A stretch of DNA of 48,972 nt from Acanthaster planci (Eukaryota; Echinodermata; Asteroidea; Valvatida; Acanthasteridae). Of the stretch, positions 1 through 24,000 are shown one piece after another. Location of the stretch: contig NW_019091377.1 of the NCBI RefSeq assembly GCF_001949145.1, forward strand, positions 1,441,368-1,490,339, given 5' to 3'. The stretch's first letter is position 1. Every line of letters starts with the position of its first letter. A program made the translations under genes and the position numbers. Below the pieces are notes generated by a model, which was not told the origin of the DNA, made no database searches, and saw nothing but the letters and a program-made list of their open reading frames with translations.

Positions 1-84
1 ATACACTTTGAAATCACAGAGTCCCTGAGGACAAACACGTTAGTTTTTAATAATGAAAACGTTGTTCGTTATGTTGTTTCACAG

Positions 85-12505
<12,421 letters not shown>

Positions 12506-13502
12506 ATCGATCGCTCTGCCTTCCTGTTGGTGTGCCGTTGTTTTAATGATGATGTTTCTCTAATTGCAAACAACACTTCATGGTTATCTGTGGCTTGCTT
12601 CATATTTCAGATGTTAGGTTAGCAATATTGTGTATGAATGTATTAAACTGTTTGGGGACTTGGAGTGTATGTAAACATATAGTATACTTTCATAATAATC
12701 CGTAATGAGGATCTTTGTAGCGCGTTCTAACAATAATTATTTTGACAATAATTAGTATTTCCCGTTAAGCCCCAGACATCAGGGAAAGTATTATATGGTG
12801 CATAAATTTAGATATCTATTCAATGAATGTGGTTTGTAGTGTGGTGTGCAGTTACATAAATTATGTTAAAGAGGTAGTGGTAAAGATAGCAATTTCATGA
12901 AGGTGTTGTGTACTTTCCAAAAGAATTTGTAATAGGTCTATAGTAGACAGTATTAGTCACTAGATTATTTTCGAACTAATTTGGTATGTAGGTCTACCTG
13001 ATTATCATAATATGTATGCTAACGCTGTTTTGATAGTTTCATTTTTCATTTAATATTTTCATTTAAATCGAAATAGACTGTTGTGAAAATTCATGTTTAT
13101 TCAGCAGTGGATACCTCGGGTTGATGCATTAAGAGGTGTTAAGGGGAATTCACATTCATCAGGGTCGGTGACAACTCCGCCTTTTTGCTCTTTTGCTGAG
13201 TGAGCCTTGCCTACACGGCTGGGGCAAAGCTCCCCTAAATCTCGGCAAATTTCCCGAATATATCGGGACTTATGCAACAGCAGTGCCACTGTCATTGTTG
13301 CCCAGGGTAAGTCCATGAACTCTTCAGTGTGTTTGCACCAAGTATTATTGGGCACAATACTGGCGATTCACAATAGTGCGCCACCAAAAGTTTGCGACGC
13401 GTTGGCCAATCATAACGCGCGAAATTTGTCGACCCTTTCCAAACCCGCATTGGGTCGACAAATTTAGCGCGGTATGATCGGCCAACGCAAATCCAGAATA
13501 AA
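12506..13502 (+). other. Probable 3' UTR and 3' flank of the membrane-protein gene
   Basis: Non-coding, AT-rich sequence after the TAG stop. Possible poly(A) signals are ATTAAA at 12642-12647 and AATAAA at 13497-13502. The transcript end cannot be fixed. The only structured item is the long imperfect hairpin at 13399-13488, listed separately. No supported ORF. Confidence 0.5.
13399..13488. repeat. Imperfect inverted repeat, 37-nt arms with a 16-nt loop
   Basis: The left arm 13399-13435 begins gcgttggcc and ends gtcgaccc. The right arm 13452-13488 is its reverse complement except at three positions. The spacer is 16 nt. The AATAAA at 13497 lies 9 bp beyond the right arm. It may be a small palindromic transposon remnant or a structured RNA element at the 3' end of the upstream gene. 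Confidence 0.85.
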
Positions 13503-14570
13503 GAAAAGAGAATACGGGATTTAGGGAGTACTGTTATGTAACAATGAGTAGGCCTACTCCCAAAAAGTACATGCAGGGATTCTTTAGGGGTTAATTCTTT
13601 TAGAAGAAGAAAAGAAGCAACTTTGTAAACTCTGGCAGTATGTAAAAACTCTTAACGGTACATGCATCAATATTCAATAGCAATGCAGGGAACAGCAAAC
13701 AAGTGTTCCAAGAAATATAGCAAGTATTATTATAAACTGAAAGTGTCTGTTGTGCACTTTTTATCGGTGTCAGAAGCTTTTTTGAAATTCGTATCCCTGA
13801 ATGTAGGATGTTATTTTCACACAGTGACGCTGGTATTACAAGGATTTTTTTTCATTTTACGTATCCACACGTGTGAAAACTTCCATGGCACTGAGTTTAC
13901 GCATAATCCCAACGAAGGATAAAAAAGTTCTCGTATTGTGGGTCAAAATACTATGTGGATTACTTTGTGCGCAATGTACTCGTAATGGTTTTCATGGAAA
14001 TGCCTATACGTGTAGATACAATTCAGGAAAAAATCCGTTACTATAGCTTGTTTAAAACATGACGTCGTGTTACAGGATCCCCCTTTCCACCTAACACTTG
14101 ATAGGCCTACCAGGCACGATTTTTGGCAGAGGGTTAGCCGTTCAGCACGTCTTTACACCAGCGGAGTAAATATGTGGTGGCGACTAGGGGAGAGGGATGA
14201 GTCCGAGAGGCGTTGTTCAGTTTTCAAAGGCTGTGCGGCCATTTTTACTGCTGGAATTATGTGGGTTTTGACGAATGCCTTCTGAGTTTGTGTTTATTCT
14301 TGCCCCAATGAATCCATATATAATACGGCTGCGAAGGCAATTACATGTGCCAGGCCCTTAAGGCGGGATTTTAGAAGATTGAAGAAAATATGTACTTCTT
14401 GAACTTTTTTCTTGCAATTTATGAACTATTATCTTCATTTTTGTCTCCAAATGCATAACCTTTCGCATCCTGGTAACAACGAAATAGAAATGACTTTCAC
14501 GATAAGGTATGACAGAGGTATGTAAACATTCGAAGTGTGAACATGAGCAAACATGTCAAAGGCAAGGTGC
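13503..14570. other. Intergenic, no gene seen
   Basis: AT-rich sequence with only short unrelated ORFs. One TAGGCCTA palindrome occurs at 13549-13556 and another at 14102-14109. I see no RNA gene or recognisable element here. Confidence 0.6.
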
Positions 14571-14771
14571 GAGCAGAATGGGGCGGACATGACTGGCCTG
14601 CAGACACAGTAGGGAAGACATAATAGGCCTGCGGACAAAATAGGGCGGACATAATAAGCCTTCAGACATAATGGGCCTGCAGACACAATGGGGCGGACAT
14701 AATGGGCCTGCGGACACAATGGGGCAGACATAATGGGCCTGCAGACACAATGGGGCAGACATAATGGGCCT
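14571..14771. repeat. 31-bp minisatellite
   Basis: About six copies of a 31-bp unit, typified by gcagacacaatggggcggac followed by ataatgggcct, plus one 17-bp partial unit near 14660. The last three units differ at only a few positions, and the 5' copies are more diverged. Since 31 is not a multiple of three, the repetitive minus-strand ORFs across it are not evidence for a protein. Confidence 0.9.
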
Positions 14772-15994
14772 GAATGTCAAGTGCCATCAACGCAGAAACA
14801 AGAGCACGACCTTGAAAGAACAACTGTTCGCCCAATTTTCTTCGTTTCTTCCCTTCCAAGCCACTTTTTAATAAAATATTACAACGTAGGGGTGTCTTCC
14901 TGGTCGTTTTCAGAGTGTGATGGGGAGGTTACCTGTATGGGTGCACTTTAACTCGGGGTGAACATACAAAGACCTCTTGTGTTGCAACCATAGAGCTATA
15001 TTGAATTACTAGTGCGCTAACTTCTCATTCTTAGCGTGGAGAATGTTTGGCGCCGACCTGGACGTAGGCATGTTGAGTCCATGTGCATTTTAGAATACAG
15101 ACGCAGATATGTAAATAGCCGTAAAAAAGTCGTACAAATTCTGGGGTTTTCTTATAGAGCTATATATAAAAACGAGAGCGCTGACTCGTGTACAAAGTGA
15201 TGCCTGCTGGGCGCAGCCATGTTTGTGCACAAACCTATGGAAAAACTCATATAAACAGGGATGTCCTGAGTACAATACAACGACGAATTTTATGCATAAT
15301 TGTTACTTTCAGAAAAATGGAAGACAAGCAAAGAATTTGGTATAAGGTTTTTTTTGTACTAGGCCTGTGTATAAAGTTATCTTTCAATCACAATCTTAAC
15401 ATTTAAAATGCAGGTCATATATACCGTTAATGGTTCAGTTTAGACAAGTCAATACGTTAAATAAGTCACTATGTTACGCCTGTAGATTACTTCTTTCTCA
15501 GAATAAACTTAATTCCTATGGTCCTGCGGTATTCCTGTGCGTCTGATAACAGTTACTTTTAAATTCATTTGGAAAAAAACGGTAAAGACCTTGTCACAAA
15601 CTCGGGTCCCCCTACCCTCTGATACACAATGTGTTTACGGCTTATTATCAAGTACGCTGGGACATATCACAATTTGAGTCAGAATATGCTTTAAAAAATG
15701 AGTTATTTACAAAATCTACAAACAATAGGGGGCCTATACCGGTACAAGTCAGTGAATGGGGAGTGGTTTCAATACCTTGAACGATTTACACACATCCCAG
15801 AAGTAAGATTATACAGTGGTTTTTGTTACCGCGAAACCCAGGATTAAAACAGTTTCAGTCAAATAGTTTCTTGACTCTCCGGTGTATTGATGACTCTTCG
15901 GGGGCAGCCGGTAAGTTGCTCTTGAAGTAGGAAACCAGTAGAATAGCGTACAGGTAGGCGTCTTCTCCTTAGGGTCTCAAGATCCTCCTCAGGT
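14772..15994. other. Intergenic, no gene seen
   Basis: AT-rich sequence with scattered short ORFs lacking homology I can recognise. No repeats or structured elements stand out until the hairpin at 15995. Confidence 0.55.
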
Positions 15995-16066
15995 AAAAAC
16001 CACACACCAGGATCCGCTAGGGCTTTGCTTGAGCAAACAGTCGGCGGATCCTGGTGTGTGGTTTTT
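15995..16066. repeat. Perfect 23-bp inverted repeat with a 26-nt loop
   Basis: Arms 15995-16017 and 16044-16066 are exact reverse complements (beginning aaaaaccacacaccaggatc). The loop contains a smaller palindrome, tttgcttgagcaaa. Perfect pairing over 23 bp implies recent origin or selection. It could be a small palindromic element, or a hairpin RNA if transcribed. Confidence 0.9.
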
Positions 16067-17122
16067 GACTCCACAATAAGGAGCCCTGATAATATTGAAC
16101 AATCGTATCCATATTCTCGTAATCTGCAGCTTATCGAATTGGATGTGGATGTGTGTGTGGATGAATAGGAACGATCACATTACTGTTGAAATCTTCGACA
16201 TACTAGTTGGTCGCTGAACTTCCTTTCATCACAAACATTATAAAAATCACCCTTCCATTATAACCGTTACAATTATTATGAATGTTGCTTAAGTGACAGT
16301 AAAAGAAATTTAAAGGAAACTTATATTTACTGACCACTAAAGACTTCAAATACTGGCTTAAACTGCGGGCTAAACTGCCCTTTCCTCACAGGATCGACGA
16401 ATTACATCAAATTTGTTGGCAACACTGCCTCAATATGGCTAACGCCCACAACTTGATTTGCCAATCTCAACCAATAGATATTCTCAGCAAATTTCACTGA
16501 GCTTTGGGATGTACCACTCAATTCTGTGCTATCGCACCACAGGCCCGTCTGCCCCTCCCCAAGGCAAATCACGCCCCAGCATTTAATTAAAGCAACTAAT
16601 ACTAATCAATGCCGGTAGTTAGCCGGTACTATAAGCTTTGCATAAAAAGACATATAAGGACATTGGCTTTACCTTGACAACATGCAGTTGGAGACTCTAC
16701 ATTTGGCTTAAAATATCACTGACTTGTGACGGACCTATAATATTGTAGAGTACTTTTATTGAAATTTACCCGAGAAAAGACTCATTAAAAAAATGAGATT
16801 TCTTGGTTTAGACCTACGTCACTATAAAATAAAATTATTGATTCAAAATCATGCCCACCTTTCATGCATTTTATATCAGGTTTTCGTTCATATTCACATT
16901 TAACGTTTATAAATTTATTACCAACCTTTGAAATGCTCCATTAGTGCCCTTAGAAAAGCGACTGGTTCAAGATTCGAACACTTTTTTCGAGAAGTTGGGT
17001 GGCTACAAACACTTTTTTTACGCCAAGATGGCAAGAATTTTCCAAGCCATGAGTGACTGCTAAATCTTACACGTTTAATATAAACCAAGAAGTTTAGTTT
17101 GTTTTGAAGCAATACAGCTATC
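16067..17122. other. Intergenic, no gene seen
   Basis: AT-rich sequence with no supported ORF, repeat array or RNA gene. Confidence 0.55.
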
Positions 17123-17433
17123 CAGGGGCGGATCCAGGAATTTTTCAAGTGAGGTGGTCAAGCTGGAGATTATTTTAATGTTTCATTTTTGCAGACAAGC
17201 GGAAATGATGATGAAACATTACATGACATACATTGTTTACAGTGGTACTTTACTTTAGTTTTTACACGTAGCCCACAAAGAATTTGCTCGGTGCTGTCTT
17301 TTTTTAAATTCTATTTTAGTTATTTTTTTTGCGTTTTCCTTTTTTTTACCTTTTTTGTTTTGTTTTGTTTCAGAGTGGTGTGTGGATGTGTGTGTGGGGG
17401 AGGGGGTCGACCCCTCCCCCGAATCCCCAACTG
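17123..17433. mobile_element. hAT-like MITE (about 310 bp)
   Basis: The left end is CAGGGGCGGATCCAGG, a terminal sequence common to many animal hAT elements. The right end reads cccctcccccgaatcc then ccaactg, a degenerate complement of the left end. Just inside the right end is a near-palindrome of G and C runs around gtcgac, also typical of these MITEs. No transposase is present. An 8-bp target duplication is not evident, so the borders are approximate. Confidence 0.6.
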
Positions 17434-17786
17434 CTATTACATGTACTCCAAAATTTCTGTCGTCTTCATTGTTCCGACGTGGAGGAGATTTCGAGAAATA
17501 CCATTCCCATCCGTCTGTACTGAACTCCCAATGCGGCAAACTCTCGCGGTCGGAGGTTGTTCCATTTATTGCACTCACGTCTCAGCAAAGGGGCAACTCT
17601 CCATTCACTTTGTACAGGGACTTGCATGTTTTCCTCCTGTTTTGCTGCAGCATGATTTTCGGTACAGTGTTGGAGATATTCATAACGCATAAATAGTGAA
17701 ATTTCAGACACATTTGATCTGAAGGTTAAGAGTCTGGTCAATAATTCAAATTTTCACCGTAGACTGCGACACTATTTTGGGGTTGA

Positions 17787-17822
17787 CCAATCAGAGAGAG
17801 GAATCAAGAATCAGTGACGTCA
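17787..17822 (+). promoter_or_regulatory. CCAAT box plus perfect CRE upstream of TBC1D13
   Basis: CCAATCAG at 17787-17794 is followed 20 bp later by TGACGTCA at 17815-17822, about 270 bp before the ATG. NF-Y binds CCAAT and CREB/ATF proteins bind TGACGTCA, and the two are often paired in promoters of widely expressed genes. Function here is inferred. Confidence 0.45.
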
Positions 17823-18070
17823 TCCCAGCCACAAGATCTATTTTGTCATCCCAAGCCAATTTTTTTTTCATGAACTGCCTGCTTTGTCCAAACGCAGAAG
17901 GGATCTTTTATCAAAGAAAAAAATATAAGTTTCTTGATCGTTTTGTTTCAGCTATAGAAAACGCTTATTTTGTAACGTATGCAAAGTGATCGACCCAAGG
18001 CTTGTAAGTCTTCACTCTGGCTGGAACGCGACGCACTGGGGACTACTTTTTGTGTAAATAAAAACTTTTA

Positions 18071-18083
18071 AGGTCAAAGGTTA
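18071..18083 (+). promoter_or_regulatory. DR1-like nuclear receptor site just before the TBC1D13 start
   Basis: AGGTCA-A-AGGTTA is a direct repeat with one base spacing and one mismatch, resembling HNF4, COUP-TF or RXR sites. It ends 10 bp before the ATG, so it may lie in the 5' UTR. A chance match is possible. Confidence 0.25.
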
Positions 18084-18093
18084 CACAGGCAAA

Positions 18094-21000
18094 ATGGCGA
18101 CCTACAGAGCGAGGTTAGTCTACCTTTGCCGTTATGTATTTCTTTGCTGTGTCTTTCAAAAAGAGCGTATCCTACCGAATTTGTCACGTTGGTAACAAAA
18201 ACTATTGTTTACATTTTCCTTCTACAGGGTCTCTGAGTTCAAGGAGCTTTTGAGTAAGCCAAAAATTGACTTCAAAATGTTGCATCAAATGTGTTCAAAT
18301 GGTAAGGAAATGCGTTTACTTAACTGAAGCTGTGTACACGTATTGCGGACAAGGCAGGGCGTTGCGTGGTTTGCATTGTGCATATGTGCTCTGTGCTGAT
18401 GGGGCACTGTCTGACGTATGATGGATGCATAGTTTTTTGTCCTCCCAAATGTAACGTGCGTGACCATATCATAGCAACCAGGTCCCTAATTTTGCCACCT
18501 TTTTATTAATTAGTATTGTCTAGACTCATTGGTTTTTATAGTAAGCTGGTAAGTGGTAAACATGGTGAAATAGGGGCCCTGGCGACTATACTATCACACA
18601 AGTTGTACATGTCAAAATTTTACTCTTCTTGTGAATAGCAATTAACATGCAAGTAGGCCTTATGTATTGTTTGATATGTTTGACATGTTTGAGTTTGTTT
18701 GCAGTCACACTCAGAAAGACTTCCCTGACTTCTTTGTGTATCTCTAGGTGCTAGTTATCCTTGACATGTGATTCTCATTGATGTTTTGGCAAGTTTTAGG
18801 ACTCTATGAGTTTGATTTACCATGTTTAAGTTGATTTTTGTACTATTGACACTGTTTGCACCAGTTCAGAGTTACCTCTGGTCCGCCTTTTCTTTACCAT
18901 GTGATGCACATAAAATGTAGTGTTACTACTGTTTTTCTTTTATTTGTACAATATGCGAAGGGAATTTTAACTCTGGAATAGAGAATGTTCATTTTTTCAA
19001 TGACTGTGGATATTTGACCACCCTTCAGGAACTATTTTGCATTTCTGCAAAGCACATAGCATGCAACAGCACAGCGTAAAGAAAATGTGCCCCTTGCCAT
19101 TTGGAAGCAACTGGGGTGTGAATTTGCCCTGGAGTGGTCAAATTTGGGATTTTACCAGCATAGCACTGAGCATGCACTGTAAGTGCTTTTGCAGATCTCA
19201 GTTCTGTATCTCAAGGAATTTTAGTCTGGCTCCATGCTGCATTTTGTAATCATGACTTCAATTTCAGAAGAGGGGATTCTGTCGAAGAGCAATTTTGACT
19301 CCAGTGTTCCATAACAAAACCCACTGAACCAAAACTCAGAAAAAGGAAATGAAAAAATACGCTGCAAGTTGATGTAGGATTTGATTTCAAACGGTAAAAG
19401 ATATCATTGTGACATATTAGAGGAAAGGAAACCAAAAAATCAAGAGGGGAAATATCGGTGTAGCAGGAACCCAAACGGGGATGATACCAGCCAGTGTCTG
19501 TGTTTAAAACCACAAGTCGAGGCAGTCATTCATTGTGGAAGGGATTTGGCATATGATATGTTGTTTGCCTACTTGCTAACATCCCCTTGAGGACACTGTA
19601 CATGGTAATGGCAAAATATGCATATCATAAGAACGGTGACCATAACAGAAAGGAAAAACTGAGCTTCGAAACACACATACTGGTTTCAGTAAGTTCCTCT
19701 ATAATTCCGGCTCCATGGTTCCTTGTACACGAACTTTGTACCCAGAAGTGAGTATATTATAATAAATAGTTGCTGTCCGTATTCCTTGTGGTGTGCAACT
19801 GTACAGTTCTACGCTGGTCTGTTTACTGAAGTACTTGGGCCAAGCGGAAGCAAAGTTCATCAGGCAGACCGTGTAGCTTCTGTGAATATTGTGGTATTGG
19901 ACAGCGTTGTAGTCGAGACCATCACAAGACCAGACACAAGTAACAGGGTTAACAATGACAAACGAATGGTTTTGTTGCAGTTCATTTGATTAGTTTGTGA
20001 CTTGAATTCAGACTGGAGGTCTTGTGCTGGTCTTGTGTGGTCTTGTGAAAGTCTTAAGTGGTCTCGACTACTACACCAGTATTGGAGCTTATTAGGCTGT
20101 GTCTGGATTACTCGGCTATGGCTGGCAATGATGCACAAGCTTTTGAGAAGCGGCTGCAGCTTTCTAGACAGTGGCTTCCCTAGGTGCTGTGTTATTTCTA
20201 GTCACAGCCATGTCCAAATCGGCTGGCTGTGGCTAGGAGTAACACACATTTGTTACTCCTAGCTGCCGTCTTAGGGGCAGTCCTGATGGTATATGGAGAA
20301 CGTCACAAGGCAGACATTTGGAAAGCATAGAAATGATAGATTTGTTATAAGCAAGAACTTATTACCAGCCACTGTATAAAATGTCCAGTGTGTTTCCTGA
20401 TACTGGTTTTCTGTTAATGTTTGCTTGTCGTGTTTGCTTAAGCAGTGTTATGAGCTCAGCAGCTCTGTCCTGGAGAATGATTTTGCCAGAAGTTTGAAAC
20501 CTTGTTTATATTGAAACAAACCGCTTCCTTCTGACATGAAACGTTGTTTCCTTTGCTTTGTTTCTTAAGGCATTCCTGACTGTCCTGGGCTAAGGTGTGA
20601 TTGTTGGAGGGTAAGTTACCTGAGGATTTGAGGATTTAAATTGCTGCCAGGAATCTGATGTTAAATAAGTCTTGTAATGTAATCCATCAATCACCTGATA
20701 AATCCTGACGTGTGTCTCTTTTGGTACAGTGGAACGTCGCTATGCCAAACACCGCTATACCGAACAGTAGGCTGTACCGAACATCGCCCTTGGCTCCCAA
20801 TATTTTGTGCACAAAACCTACCGAACATTATGTAGTTGCAAATCAACCGAGATTTGCCACAGCATGCATCAGAGATCGATCCTGAGCGGTAGCTTCCTGA
20901 CATAGGATAAACTAAATAGCAATTTTGTACCTCAAGACTTAACAAAAAACAAAAATAATTAACAGATACATTTCTAGAAACCTCAAATGTGAATGCAATG

Positions 21001-24000
21001 GCAAAACATCACGCAAACAGCAAATCGTAGTATCACAAGAGGATGCACTTCATTAAGACAAGAGAGGGCGCTATTCCACATGGCAATGAAATGTTGGGCA
21101 GTTAATTTCGCTCTACCGAACGACCGCTGTATGGAACATTTAGCGTGGACCTCGTCATGTTCGTTATAGTGGCGTTCCACTGTTCTTTTAATTGTGTGAC
21201 CGTGCGAATGGAAGGATGGGATGTCAGTCCATTTACCTGTAGAATGGAACTTGGAGATGCAGCCGTAATGTGTTTGTATTACGCTATCAATGATTTGATA
21301 GTTAGATGATGGGGATTCAGTCAGGCATTGTATGAAGTGTATTAGCTCTAAGGATGCCGTTGAGTATGGTTGAATGCTGCCACAAACTGATGGGGTGTGC
21401 AATATGTAGCACTCAGGCTGGTGTTTGTTACCTTGTGCATCAGTTGTACCACAAATTGCATTAACCATTAACCCTAACCGCCCAAGGGTTGCTGAACCTA
21501 ACCTTCCCCAATCACACAATCTTCAACACCTTGGAAAAACACTCTTACCTCACAATACCTAATCCCACAGACTTCAACAGTACTCCTGTTGCAAGAGTAC
21601 TCAATCCCACAAACTCCATCAGGTCTTTACCTTTGTGATTCTGATTGATTGGGTACAGCAGACCTATTGCACAGTACAAAGAGTAGGGACAGGCAGTACC
21701 TATTCAAACAAAGTCACACACCATCATGCTGCATATCCATCCCCAACTGCTGGGATAAAGTGAGAGGACCACAGTACCCATTCAGTCAAAATTCAACAGG
21801 GTAAGTGCAGGCCCACAGTACCCATTTACACAAAATTAAACACCAGATAGTAAGCTACCAGTACCCAATGCCACAAACTCACACACTTTACTGGTGTTGA
21901 ATTCTGTGTGGTTAGGGAGGGTTAGGGTTATTAAAATCGAATCTTCTTGAAGCAAGGTTCTCATTTCAGCTGTGTCATGTTATCTTTAGGCAGCAGGGTG
22001 TATTGAGAAAAATCTGTAGAGGTTGAAAGGAGTTGAGGAAAAAGAGTGCCCTCTTTGTTGGTGTCACATGTAGGGATTAAAATCGACCACTTTGTTGCTT
22101 TGCAGTTGCTTTTGAATTACTTGCCTGCCAACACGGAGGAGTGGCCCAAGGTTTACCAGTCACAAAGGTACTATGGGTCACCACAACGGGTAAAGTTGAT
22201 CCCACAGTGGTCTGTAAAACTTGAATATCTGTCAGCATTGAAGTAATTTTTTTTAAAAAAGGTGAAAGACTGGGTTGATTATTCTGTCCAAATATCCATC
22301 TTTTACCTCAAAGCCCGACCCTGCAAAAAGTGTGTCAGTTTTTTTGGCGGGGGGTGTACATAAGCTCCTTGAGATTTTGTGTCTTTTAATGAACCACATT
22401 TCCAATTATTAGGCACATTTCTTCCATTAAATTTTCTTAAGAATCATCCCGCCCCAAATTAATTTCAATTTTTCCCTGATTCCTAGAAGCTAAAAAGTGA
22501 AATTACTTTTTAAGCCCCCAGTTTGTAAGCCCTGAACATGCTCATATTTTCATTGCCGAGTTAAACAACATTGAAAAATTTGGACAGCTTTTGGGTTTAG
22601 TTGCTTGACGGTGTTTTTGTTTTGGACAGGGAATTGTATAAGCAGTTCCTACAGGAGATGATCATACAGCCTGGCAGAAAACACGAAGGAGGCAGCAGAA
22701 CTGACGTCACATTTGAAGATCACGTGAGAAAATCTCTTATTGCAAAACAAAAACATCCAATAACCAGAGTTCCTTGCTTACAGCTAAATTTTCGAATGTG
22801 ACTGAGAGCAACCCTTGTAAAAATATAAATTGTCCACAACTTTTCAGAAAATCTTCATTCGGTTATAGATTTTTCTCTGAATATCACCCTCTTCAAATTG
22901 AGACATATTGTAGCCTGAACTACCTTGCCTTGTATGCTCAGTGGCTACATTTTTGATGTGGCTCGACTGTGCCCATATTGCTTAACATGAAGGTTGTTGC
23001 CCCTTCAAGTCCCAGGAGCGTTCCATGAATTACTGCACGGAGCTGATTTTTGGCAGATGTGAACATTTTCTTCTCATAAGCCAGCTGTGGTTTTTGGATA
23101 CATGAAAAAACTTCCTCCTCCAGAGACTTTCACAAAAGACTACATCCTGCCTGTTGATAGTTCTGAGTGCAAACTCTCAACTTTACCCTATATTTTGTGT
23201 GGTTCACAGCCGCTCAATCCAAACCCCAACAGCCAGTGGTCGCAGTTCTTCAAAGACAACGAGATCCTTCTCCAAATTGACAAAGACACAAGGTAAGGCC
23301 AAGACCCCAGCAAAAGGAAGCATAGGAAATTTTTTTATTTTTTCCAACAAAACTCTGACAGGCTTTTCGCAACTGAAGCAGGACATTTCTCAAAAGTCCT
23401 ATATTTTGGAATGGCACCCTGAGACAACTTGTGGAAATTTGTGAGCAGTGAGCTGTTTTTTTAGTATGTCCCTGTGCTTTCTTTCATTGTACACCGACTG
23501 ACAGTCTATAAGCAGGATGGGAGTCAGGTGATCACAGTGGAAATACACAATACCACAAGTGTCACCATAATCTGATTTCGAGATACTGTGCACGCCAAAC
23601 TTTCTCCAAAAAATTCAGCTTAAAAGAGTGCTTACAGTGCAGGTAAACAAGCATCTACACTGTTTTCCAAAGCACATGAGTTTTCTGAAGTACCTGAAAA
23701 ACGAGGAATGTTCGCATTACGTAATCGCAATCATGTGTGTTCTCCTCCTTTGGTTGTTGTGCGTGGGCCCTGTATACTTTGTGCACGGCATCCATTGCAT
23801 TGCTTGTTTCGTTTGTCAGGCGATTGCAGCCGGACATCGGGTTCTTCCAGCAAGCCACCGAGTACCCTTGCGAGGAGTTGGTGAACGAGTCAAGCAACAT
23901 TGAGACGCTGAGGAAGCGAGTGGAACACACACTGCTCAACTCGGAGGACATCGCCAGAAACAAGCTGGGAATTAGCGTAAGTGAGCTGCGGCTGATTCAC

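Larger units (their letters stand above)
17434..18093 (+). promoter_or_regulatory. TBC1D13: 5' flank and likely promoter region of TBC1D13
   Basis: About 660 bp between the hAT-like MITE and the TBC1D13 start codon. It contains a CCAAT box (17787-17794), a perfect cAMP response element (17815-17822) and a DR1-like pair at 18071-18083. No TATA box is obvious close to the start. The transcription start was not located. Confidence 0.45.

Noticed and set aside
14435-14859. Repetitive minus-strand ORFs (repeated HYV and SAG motifs)
   Set aside because: They are translations of the 31-bp minisatellite, whose unit is not a multiple of three, so frames shift between units. No start or splice context supports a gene.
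17189-17692. Plus-strand ORF of 167 codons and overlapping frames
   Set aside because: About half lies inside the hAT-like MITE. Poly-T and G/C runs produce low-complexity Phe, Cys and Gly stretches with no homology.
20983-21519. Minus-strand ORF of 178 codons
   Set aside because: It crosses the right end of the pogo-like MITE, has no recognisable domain and lies in a TBC1D13 intron. A chance open frame is more likely.
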